Positions 38,401-50,500 of a stretch of 64,000 nucleotides of DNA are shown here, piece by piece; position 1 is the first letter of the stretch; each line of letters starts with the position of its first letter. A program made the position numbers and the translations under genes. Under the pieces are notes generated by a model, which saw only the letters and a program-made list of their open reading frames with translations, had not been told where the DNA came from and made no database searches. This DNA comes from Liolophura sinensis (taxonomy: Eukaryota > Mollusca > Polyplacophora > Chitonida > Chitonidae): contig NC_088302.1 in NCBI RefSeq assembly GCF_032854445.1, positions 32,025,979 through 32,089,978 on the forward strand. The letters are read 5' to 3'.

Positions 38401-41400
38401 GGGATTGGATTATGAACAAAACTGGATCATATCAATGTAAGACAGTGACCTGATGGTGCTTGTTCTCTACCAATGGCAAAGAATTGAAGTCCTAATCATA
38501 ATCTGATGTAGAGTATTTTGACGTAAAGTTTTGTCCCTGACAAAATTACTCATTTCTCCTGGATTCTGAGATGTGGTTGCTTTCAAAGTTGGACTGTTGT
38601 AGGCAGTATTATACTCAGTAGCATCGAACACATTTGGGTTCAAACATAGTTTTATTGTTCCAACAGATGATTAATGTGTCTAAAAATTAACATAATAAAA
38701 TTCAAAAAATATGGTTGCTAGAAATATTTTCTGTGACAATACTATCGTTGCATCGAGTCTGTGCTAATTTAAGAAACTGTAAATAAATGAAGGTACATGT
38801 ATTTTCTGATGGGATTTTCAGTTTTGTCAGCCCGATGTATTAACAAACAATGGCGTCAAATTGAATTGGTTACAGTGTAGTAAATTCTGTGAATTTAAAA
38901 GTAACAATAGCAGTGGTAACCTTCAAAAATTTCATGTCATCTCGCACTTATGTTTGTGTAAAATGAATGGTCCACGTCAAAAGCTATGATCAGTATAATG
39001 GCTTGGGTGGGGCAGCTTACTTGCCTTCGGTAAGGCGTCTCAGTGAAGCAGCACTAGATAATAGAGTGGTGGAAATCCGTCCTGCAGCCAGGAGGTGCAT
39101 CACATGCACTCTTAGGACTCCTTCGTCGTCATACGACTGAAAAATTGTTAAGTACGACCTTGAACCCCAAGCACACACTCACTTACTCACTCAAAAGCTA
39201 AAATGTCAAAAATTTGACAGAATGACATACCAAACTTGTTGTAGGTAAAAAGATACCTGCTTACATACAGTAATATACATTTGGCATTAATCCTGCCATC
39301 AGCTTAGGTCTTCTGAATAAGGAAAAGATCAATGCAAAAGTAAATCATTGATCGTAATCCATCTTATGTGCATGTATTATTAACATCCTGTCTGTATGTA
39401 CGGGGAGATCTCTGAAACCCAAGATATTCATGTTTACCTCCATTGAAAATCGAAGTGACGTTTTTTAAAAAACTGCGAGTTATACTTACAATCAGTCAGA
39501 GCTATGAAAAAACTTTTGAATGAAATTGTTGACAAACAAGTTGTCGAGGAATTAGACCAAACAATGCTCTTTAACCTACATTCAAATGAGCTCATTATAC
39601 CAGTTCACATATTTGTTATTGTGTTGTGTATCTTTCATCTCTCTGAGACGGGACAGTATTTTAACATGGACATCTAAATACCGCATTTGATCTTATTTTT
39701 TGTCTCTCAATCAAATATGTAACAACTCTTGATAATCAACAGCTATCCCAAATGTTTAAACATCATAGAAAGATTAGATGAGTACTTTCAGGGTGAATCC
39801 AACCTTTTTATATTAAGCCCTGAATGCTTCGTGAACTTAACCCAGGTAATTCATCAACCAGCGTTGTTAGCCTGTCCTTCATTCAGCCTCCTCCACCTAG
39901 AGGCTGTATACTTCCACGGGTGACTGCTTTCTCAGCAACGCCTAAATGTGTCCAGGAATTAGAGCTTTAAACAGAGCACCCTTCCTGCCAAAGTAGATCA
40001 AATCCTGTCACTCCAGCCCTGTAACCTTAATTCTCATCATTGGACAAATGAACATACAGTATGTACGTCAAAGTACTACCTAAATCTTAATGTTTGATTT
40101 TTTGATTTCAAAGTAATGATACCTCCATGTGCATCTAGCTACCTGATTAGCTTTTAGTACCAAAATTGAACCAAGGTAGATTAATAGTTTGTGAAAAACA
40201 AGGTCATTTTTTTTTTGTTATGTTTGTACTTGTTCATTAATAAGGTAGTATGTAAATTGTGAATTATGTATTTTCCCTCAGATTTTTTTTTTATGCTAAT
40301 TATTATTCCCCACACTCCACTGCCCACATTCTATCGGGTTTGTACTTCATTACATGGAACATAAAGAACTTTTTAGACAAGGATCAAACATGAATCCCTT
40401 TTCACATATTCCATTCAATTTTGACTGGGAAAACACCATCTGACCTATTTTTCTGTTGTTTGTTTCTGCTTTGTAAACACATTGGACTCAGGCTCCGCTG
40501 GCTGTCCAGGAATGCTATTCACAACCCTGATCAACATTACATTTACCCGTAGGGACTAAAGATTGATAGGTCAGAATCACGAAACTTTTGAGGCCCATTC
40601 TCAGATAGTTTCTCCAATAGTGTTATCCGCTTTTCTTAACCCTGAACAATTTATTGTTATTTATGGAATAAAAACTCGGTTACCCCCATGGGTGAAATGA
40701 CTTAGGCATTGTTATGATGGCCGCTTATAGTTACAATCTAATGTTGTGTTCAAGTTACAGTCAAGCTATTTGCAGAACCTTCTTTGTATCCCGATCCTCA
40801 TTGAATTTCAGTAGAAGATTTCATTTCTGATTGATGTCACATAAGACCTACAGACCCAGAGAGTAATGTTTCAAGATCAAAGAGCAAATGATTTTTAGAC
40901 CAAATTTCCTTTTAAACGTCAATAAAAAAAAGTCAAAATGTCTGTTGAGAAATGAACAGATGTGGCATTTTCGTTGCAGCCAAGACTTTTGCCAAAAACC
41001 ATTTTGTGCTAAATTATTAAGCTCAGATGATGTGCAATGAAAATTGTATAATCATTAATTAGCTCAGTGTTCAAATACAACAGTCATTGGTTTAGAATGT
41101 ACTAATAATGTTCTTTGTTAGGGTGGGAATGGGTTAGCAAATACTGTAAAAACAGTAGTCCAAAATTCTTCTGGTTGGATTGGAATGTGATTTTGACCAG
41201 ATTTTCTGAATTTGCATGCCTTTAGCACTAGTGCGGTAGTTTGAGGAGATAATCCACACAGGGGATGAGACATCTTTGTCGCTGTTGCTAAGTTTCTGAT
41301 GAACACATTCACATTGTACTTTGCTTCTTATCCTTCCAGGGCTAGCATCCCGTCTCTCCAGACTCGTCATGTGGGCATCGCTCGCCTCAAAAATGCTGCT

Positions 41401-41502
41401 AACCTGGGCTGGACATGCCAGGAAGTTTTCTTTGTTATTATAATTCTGGCCCCTACTAAAGAAGTGAGTCGTGGTTTATTAGAAAATTGTCAACGTAGAA
41501 TA

Positions 41503-41533
<31 letters not shown>

Positions 41534-44500
41534 ATATGGAGTGTATTATGGCTCAAATCTGGCCTTGTTAGTCCTGGAATACCCACGATAGAGCTATAGG
41601 TTCTCTGTGTAACAGATGTCTGTGACGGTATTATGTGTTATCCAATGTCTACAGCATGGTGTGTGCCTGGGGCAGCAATGTTGGGGGGGTAGGGGGGAGG
41701 ACGGGGGTGAACGGGTGTGTTGGGGATGGAAGGCATTCATTGGGAGCAGGTCCCCATAACAGTTAAAATGAGGGGAGCCTCTTCGAACTTTGATAAACTG
41801 GTTTTGGAATATCTCAAACTACATATATATATTGTAACAACACGTGATATGCAATGTTGATCTGCATTGTAATAATTTCTCATTGTATTCCCTCAAAAGT
41901 GCTTCGAATACTTCACAGGCCATCTGAGGCACAAGCTTCCAGGACCAAGACAGCCACCGAGGCCCTCAAATTTGTGCTGAGATACTACCCCCATCCCCCC
42001 ACCCCCAATCCATGTACTAGGGTAGGCTAGGCTATTAACATATAGGGTGGGGGACCCAATACGCTAATAGCCGAGTACAAGGATTTCATTGAAATAATGT
42101 CAAGAGCAGTACTAAACACCGAACAAACAAAATCTGTTGACTGCTGAACATAATACATAATACTACCACACATAGTGCAATGCTTATTAAAGCGTTAGGC
42201 CACACAATTTAATTGTTGTTTTATGGGTAGAATAGATTTTTTTCAAGTGGCGGAGAAGGGTATAAAAATAAAAACTTAAAATCCATTTTGGAAATATGAA
42301 TAATGGCAGCAATTTCTTTGCAGTTGAAATACATATTTACATGTTGATTGGCAAGCCTTTTAAAACAGGAAAAAGCAAAAATATATCAAGATCAAACAAA
42401 ATAAAAAGGTGGATTTTTGGTTTTATTGGCCTCGCTTGTAAAACACAAAATAGTTGATGCTGCCTTACTCTGAAAAAAAAAAACAGTCTGCTGTGCATCA
42501 CCAACGTAGGATATATGTAATGTATCTGCAACAAAATGTGGAAAACCTGTTGAGGCATGACATATGCTGCACACAAGAAAACGCCATACTTAATTATTTT
42601 TTTTGTTTATCTTTCAGAAAAGCACAAAAACTGACCTGGAAACTGCTCGCACATTTGCCACGATTTTCTCTGACATTGAGTTCCGTCAGGATCTGTTTGA
42701 TGCCAGGACAGAGGAGGAGTTCCAGAACAGGTTCATGACACGTACTAGCGAGCTTGCGAAGAAATCGTCTGAGCACAAGATGGAGAACATGACCTTGGAT
42801 GAAGAGGCACTCACACAAAAGAAAAAAAAGGTGCATACTTTTCATTGGTTTCTTTAAAAAAATTTCCAAACCCATCCTAGGTTTCTGATTTAGGTATTGG
42901 GTTTCCATGGAAATGTGGTTAATTTTCAATGATTGATAGAATATTGTAGTCAAGCAATGATTGTCAAATAGTAAATATACAATAATTCCTCAACCTTTTT
43001 GCATATGAAAAGAGCAACTTTCAGTGGAATTCGTGCGCACATTGGTGGAAATTAGCCAGTTTTAGGGCTTCACAAAAAGTATAATTGTATTTGTCAGCAC
43101 AGAATAATGCCTGCAGAATAAACGGGAATAAACACCTTGCAAACATGCGAAAAGGTTGAAGAAGTGCAGTACATATCGGTACAAGGATTGACCTGTAAAC
43201 AGTCTAACATGCAAGTGATAATATCCAAATCTTGCTCTCCAGGGTGATTTCAGTTTACTCAGCTATACTTCATGTAGGTGTACTCAAAAATATCTGAAAT
43301 TATAGGTGATTTACACAGGATCTGAATCAGAGAAGAGATTTATATGTATATGAGTACATATATGTATGTATATAAAGGTAAGTGAATCATCTGCTCCTTT
43401 TTCAGTGTTGCAAATGTCAGGTAGGGACAGGGATCAAGGAGGACCTCCAGAGGCGCCTCCCACATTACTGGGCAGACTACAAAGATGGTACATCTAACTT
43501 GCTTATTTTTTTATTTCTTGTTTTTTTTTTGTTTTTTTTTTTTTTTTTTTACACATGTCCATGCACCTGTTCCAAGGTTATCACCATAAGCTGAACGTTT
43601 TGCTTCAGAATAGCTTATTTTTATGCATGAATGCACAATAGGTCAATAGATAAATATTCACAAGCATTTTATTCATAATAGTTTGATATATGAGTAAAAT
43701 ATATGTTATTTGTTTGATATATATATATATATATATATATGTATATGTAAATTTATAGTTGGTGACAAATTCCATGAAATTAAAGGTGATTTTATACTCT
43801 GTTCTCATTTTCATGATTAATTGGATTGGTGTTTTATGCCGTATTTAAGAATATTCACTTATATGACAGTGGCCAGCATTATGATTAGAGGAAACTGGCA
43901 GACCCCAGGGGAAACTCACAACCATCCGCAGATTGCTGGAAGACCTTTTCATGAACGGCTGGAGAGGAAGCCAGCATGAGCTGGACTTGAACTCACAGTG
44001 ACTGCATTGGTGAGAGGCTTCTAGATCATGATGATCTATATGTGTTGGCACAGATACTATAAATATGCTCCATTGTGAGATGTTATATGACACGTTTTAT
44101 CATTAAGGTGTTGTTGGACCAAAGTCTGTACAGAAAACAGTATCCACAACATTTTTCCTGTATTTTGCCTGTGTCCTGCCAAGCATTGCGTTTGGTGTGC
44201 TAAACGACAACAACACCAAACACTATCTGAGTGAGTATCGAACGTGTGTAGGGTCACTCATAATCAGGTATGCATACTGTATCTCCTGGCAAAAGGGCAT
44301 GCAAGGTTTCATTTTCAAAAAAAAAAAAAGAAAACAAATGTACCATGTTTTGCATTTTGAATTCTAGTGTTTTCAGTTACACGTGTAGTTGAGGAGTGTT
44401 GCATGGTCACCTTTTATATTTAATTGATGTTTTTAAGTACAATTAGTTACTCCTTGACGTGTATTTTATTTAAACTTTTGACTTACGTCAAAACTGGCTT

Positions 44501-47500
44501 GAAGGAATCCCCCATTACATGTTCTTGGCTTTAACTGTCTTGGTTTCTGTTTTATTTGCTATCAGATGTGGAGAAGGTGTTCTACTCGCAGGTGATTGGA
44601 GGTCTGTTCTTTGCTGTGGTAGGGGGCACCCCTCAAATTGTCCTACTTACCACAGCACCTCTGGCCCTCTACACAAAGAGTAAGTGTTGGCTTTCCACTA
44701 CAAACAGTCTCATTTCAATTTCTGAAGACTTTTTATGTGCTCATGTTACGGGTTGTATTATTATTTTGCACGATCCCGCCATTTGTCTGTCTGTCTAGTC
44801 TCTAAACTCTTTGATGTTACCACTGTATACATATATATCTACAAAACTACTTCATCCAGAGTTTTAAAATTTGTTCAGTTTCTTTCTGTGCCACCTTAGC
44901 TGAAGCCTATTGAAACACATTATTCCTTCTTTTTTGCTAGATTGGTTCTTTTTGCTGGATTGGTTCTTTTTGGTCAGCGGTACACGTATATTTGAGGAAC
45001 CGTTTCACTTAAGAGTTTGAAATAGAATAATCATGTGTATTTCGATCATCAACGCCAAACCTGGTTTTCTATCATAATGGGTATTACCATGAGGTTTGAA
45101 ACTCTTGTTTTCAATGGTTGCAAACTTAGTATTTGTGTGGGTTGATGGTTTTTATGATTTCTGCATTCTTACATGTGCATTTAGGTTGTAACCAATGGGG
45201 AACTTGTTTGACTCCATTCTGCCTGCGAATTGTGTACTCACCTATGTAGTACACAAGCACTGCAATATCACAGAAGAAAACGATGATTTTTACTGCGATT
45301 TGGCGAAGCTCATAGTTGGAGAGTCTCCCATTTCTGGTATGCAATTCTAGTCCAGTACATATTCATGATTGGTACGTAGTATTTTTCTCCTCCTTTCAGT
45401 TATATACAGTATCAGTGAGGACTTTGACTTGGATTTCCGCGCCATGTTTTGCATGGTTGGGCTGTGGAACACGTTTTTTCTCATTCTCTACTCAGTTTTT
45501 GGACTGAGTGTCTTGATGAAGTTTTCCACCCGGTAAGTGTACAGAATGCACCTGTAACGTGTGTCTATAAAGTGTCAAGAGTTTGTTTCATCTCATTAAA
45601 TCTCACCTGAAAGGAAGGTTTAGATAAATTTTATCAATTAAAGTTTGAACATATTTTCATAATTTTAGAATTGTATGAATATTTGAGTAAGGGAATTTGT
45701 AGAAAGACACAGAAAACAGTTTTACAAAAGCACATCTGAAATATTAAATTCAAGCCTTTTTAACTGTTGAAGATGAGCTGCTTAATGTAGGGCAGTATTT
45801 GGGTAGTTACTGCCCAAATATACATGAGGTGGTATGAAATAATTTTTTTTTTTTTTTTTTATGTTTTGTTTTGACATCTTTGAACTTACTATATTTTTTT
45901 GTGTGTGGCCTTTTACAGGTCGTCAGAGGAAATCTTTGCTCTTTTTATCTCGATTGCATTTTCTGTTGATGCTTTTAAAGACCTTGCCCACAGTAAGTAA
46001 CTTTTGCTTTGTCCTACCTTACTGATAAAAACCATTAGAGACCCATAGTTACAAGTTACAAGGTCTTTATTTACGACACATGTATACATAAGTGCCACAG
46101 AATAGTCTTCGTAGTTTCATATTTCCCATTACAAATGCTGTCATGTTTCTTTATGTAAGAAACAGTTTTAATGTAACAAGCAGTGAAGAAAACGCTTGCA
46201 CCTTTTCTACTAGGCACAATATTAATAAATAGACAGTGACAATATAAATTAAAGCTTACCTGTTTTCTTTGCGGGCAGTGTTAACAAACTTGACAAATAG
46301 GTAGTGAAAACTGACCTTCCATGTACGGCACAATTTTATGTTCATAGTAGATAGACGGTGGCAAATATCACCCAGCCCATTTGCTATAGTGAACACTGAG
46401 CAAGGAAACCAAACTGGTAATGTGACTGAATTGTGTGTCATGTCGGGTGTCTTTGGCATGATACTTTTGTACTAGTGACAGCAGCACTTTGGAGGCATGG
46501 ACTCGTCCTGCAACAAGAGGACACAATATATTGACGCACACTGAATAACTTGTCATCTGAATGCGAAATTGTTACATATGAGGTAAAATCTAAGCATACA
46601 TACATACATACTTATAGGAGATAGTGTTACAGGTAGGCGATGACAAATTCCCACCTGCCCATACTAATCTCTAGCTGAAGCTGTGCCTACCCTTTATTAC
46701 ATCTTCTGTGTTTTTTGTTTGACTGCAGATTTTGAGGATTTCTACAATGGTCCAGGGTGTTCCAGTGCAGCTAACAGTTCAGTCATCACTAACATATCAG
46801 CAGTGGTTCCTAATGACACTCTACACGAGGAACTAGGCTGTCAAAGGGAGGTCAGCATGCTCTACCTCTTCCTGCTCTTTGGAACTCTCTGGATCGGAGT
46901 CACTTTGTTCAACTTCACAAAAACGTAGGTATTTAGTTCATGGATTCTGCAACAGGAACTAGAATCATGTGATTCCTACTCCGGCACCTTGTTTGTTGCC
47001 TTAGGGTGCTTACGATTGTCCGGAAACACCAGTGTTGTCAGCCTAAAAGGACCAGTCACCTAACAAATCAATGAATAGCATCGTATGATTAGCTAGGCTA
47101 CTATGGCGACACTAGTGTTTGCACATAATCTTAAGGGACCTAAAACTAGTTGTGACAGTTCTCTGGAGCTTAGAAATGTGCTTTGATATTCATTTGGGAG
47201 GTAGGATAATATCCTCACGGGAAAGTGTTAGTTTCAGCATCACATGTAAAATTTATGAACTTTATTTTCCTACATGATGCACTCATTTTGGCAAAGTTTG
47301 GAGGAATGTGTAATGGGAAATATTTACATGTAGATGTCTGTTGATTATGTATATTGTGTGAGAAGGCTTGCATTCCTTGGACTTGTCATATTAATTACTC
47401 TTCTGACTTGTCCTTGTTATGAAGAATATGCTATTGAAATAACCACAGTTTCAGTCATTTGAAATATGTGAAATTCAAGAAATTTGGTGTTGAATTTTAT

Positions 47501-50500
47501 TTATTTGATCGGTATTTTACTCTGTACTCTAGAATATTTCACTTATGCGACAGCGGCCACAGTTCCCAACATTATGATGGGAGAAAACCTGATAGAGCCT
47601 TGACAAAGGCTTTTAATTTTCTCATAAATGAAATAAAATATTAAATTGTTACTGACACCAGATCCACTAATACTGACATTTACCATAATTCACAAAATTT
47701 TCCTTCTGTAAGCTTTAGCCAACAAGAGTTTCAAGGAGAGTGTGCAACAAACTACTAAGTGAATCGTGAGCTTGTTTATTGGTTTTGCCTATATACATGT
47801 AATCCCATCAGCTCCTCCTCACCTCTCCCCACTGCTCTCCAGCAGTCCCCAGTTATCAAAACATCACAGCTGGATGCAAGGTATCATGCAATACCACGAG
47901 ATGTAATTCGTAAAGGTTTATGCCAATCTGTCCATGAACTATGGTAAATTGGTTGTTGTTTCTCCAGTGATGTGTATAGATGTCGTTTGCAGAGTTGTCT
48001 CCCTTACTGCACCTTGTATGTCAAGACCAGCCTGCTGATAGGACACTGTTATGATGTGAGTGACGTAATGTTGAGTGCAAAGAAAATGGTATACAGCTAA
48101 GGATTAATTGTTGTGTGTTACAGCCCCTTTCTCACTGCTGGCAAGAGGGAGTTTCTGGCTGACTATGCTTTAGCCGTGGCTGTGATCATCATGAGCTTCT
48201 TTGGGTCTTATGTCTTCAGACATATTAAAGGTATGGAAAGGAAATCTGTAAACCAAAGAACAGAAGTCGTGTCACAGGTCATAAAATAACTTCTGTAAAT
48301 TGCCTTGGCTTCAGGATCACAAAACTGTCTTAGACTTATGAAGCCAAACTTAGTCTTGACTTTAAAAAAGTTGACTGCGCTAAAATTGTGACTAACCTTA
48401 GGATTTTTTACTTTAATGCTTAAAATTCTCTTAGATCCTCTTTAGTCCAAATTGAAAATCAGTGTTTAAGTTTAAGTCTAAACTGTGGAATAATACCATA
48501 AGTTGAGATTAAGTCAGACTTATGTCTAAGATTCAGCTTTGTGATCGTGGGGCCTGTATTGCTGGTTTTACTTCACATACACTGATACCTGGCTTGATAC
48601 ATTTGGTTCTCTTTAATATTGTTATAACCTACACCTGAGGACCAGCCCCAATGGCTCAGTTAGAAGGGCGTCAGCTTCAGGGGCAGTAGGTCCTGGGTTG
48701 GGTAACACCTAAGGCCTTAAAAAAAGAAGTTGCAGCTTCCTCACTTGGCATTTAGCATTAAGGGGATAGTGCAATGACTGGTTGACCCGTATCTGTATAA
48801 TGGCTCGGGCCAGGTGGCTTACTTGCTTTATGTAAGTCGTCTCCGAAGTGTGGTTATTGGTCAGAGGCAGCACTAGATAAAACAGCAGTAGAAAACTGTC
48901 CTGCAACAAGGAGACACATCACACCTGCATTCTAAGGATTCCTTCCTTGTCACATCACTGAAAGATTGTAAAGTATGACATTAAACCCCGCTCACTCACT
49001 CACCTATGCCTGAAGGAGGTTTTCTAGCATTTACATGAATTTGTCTGTGTGTATTCCTGTGTGTATTCCTGTCTGTCTTTTTGTCGGTCAGGAACTGTTT
49101 GGACAGATTTTGATGAAATTTGGTTCACAGTTTAACATTTGGTCAAGCACCAGTCCATTAAATTTTGATTTCAGGATCTTGATACAGATCCACAATTCTT
49201 CACAACTGTGAGATTGGACACAAGTGCAGAGTATTGTCTCATTTGTACATTTATCTGGTACATAGGTTAGTGTTCTCAAAGTGCCTTTTATTCTGACTTT
49301 ATTTATCACTGGTTGTATGAAAAGCCCTGTTTTCAGCAAGTAATGAAAAATATATTGTTTTTGAATAATTATCAAATGGCAAAAAGGGTGTTTTCTGCGA
49401 AGATTTTCCTTGCTCCCCCTTAATTAATTGTTATTTGTCTGTTCACAGCACAACAGTTTGGGTTTGACTATGGTAGCCAAGACATGAAGTATGGACTGTT
49501 TGTCCTGGTGCCCTTTGAAAGGCTGTCTGTGGGTGCAGTGTTTGGAGCATTACCATTTGGTTTCTGTCTTTCCCTCCTGTTCTTTATGGATCAGAATATA
49601 TCAGCAGCCTTGGTCAATGCTCCCCAGAATAAGTAAGTACTGTGTGACAAGTGTTGACATTGTGTCAGTGGTGGTTCCCTCCAGTCTTGACCATGTATAC
49701 TGTTACAGTGGTATCCATCACACTTGCACCTGCCTGGTGCTATGTTGTTTTCCTTCATTCTTAACCATGTATACTGTTGTATTGTATTCTTTAAGCCTTA
49801 ACCATGTATACTGTTGTATTGTATTCTTTAAGCCTTAACCATGTATACTGTTGTTGTGGTTTCTTTAAGTCTTAACCATGTATACTGTTGTTTGGTTTTT
49901 TTAAGCCTTAACCATGTATAATGTTGTATTGGATTCTTTAAGTCTTAACCATGTATACTGTTGTTTTGGTTTCTTTAAGTCTTAACCATGTATACTGTTG
50001 TGTTGGTTTCCCTCACTCTTAACCATGTATACTGTTTTATTGGTTTCTTTAAGTCTTAACCATGTATACTGTTGTTTTGGTTTCTTTAAGTCTTAACCAT
50101 GTATACTGTTGTGTTGGTTTCCCTCACTCTTAACCATGTATACTGTTTTATTAGTTTCCCCCACTCTGAAACATGTATATTGTTGTATTGGTGTCCATCT
50201 GACTAATACTTGTGAGTTCATGTCCAGCTCATGCTAGCTTCCTCTCTGGTCGTAAGTGGGCAGGTCTGCCAGCAAGCTGCAGATGGTCATCTGTGTCCCT
50301 TGGGCTTTGCCCAGTTTCCTCCCACCATAATGCTGGCTGCCGTCGTATAATTGAAATATTCTTGAGTACGGTGTAAAACACAAATCAAATAAATAAATAA
50401 TTAAATAAATAAGTTAACTTATACCTGCCTGGTGCGGTGGTGGTTTCCTCCACTCTTAACAAAGTATACTGTTTTATTGGTTTCCTCCATTCTTAACCAT

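Noticed and set aside
42594-42953. 119-codon minus-strand frame opposite exon 6
   Set aside because: It is the antisense shadow of a well-supported coding exon.
49491-49838. 115-codon + strand frame
   Set aside because: It is the wrong frame of exon 14 running into the 37-bp minisatellite.
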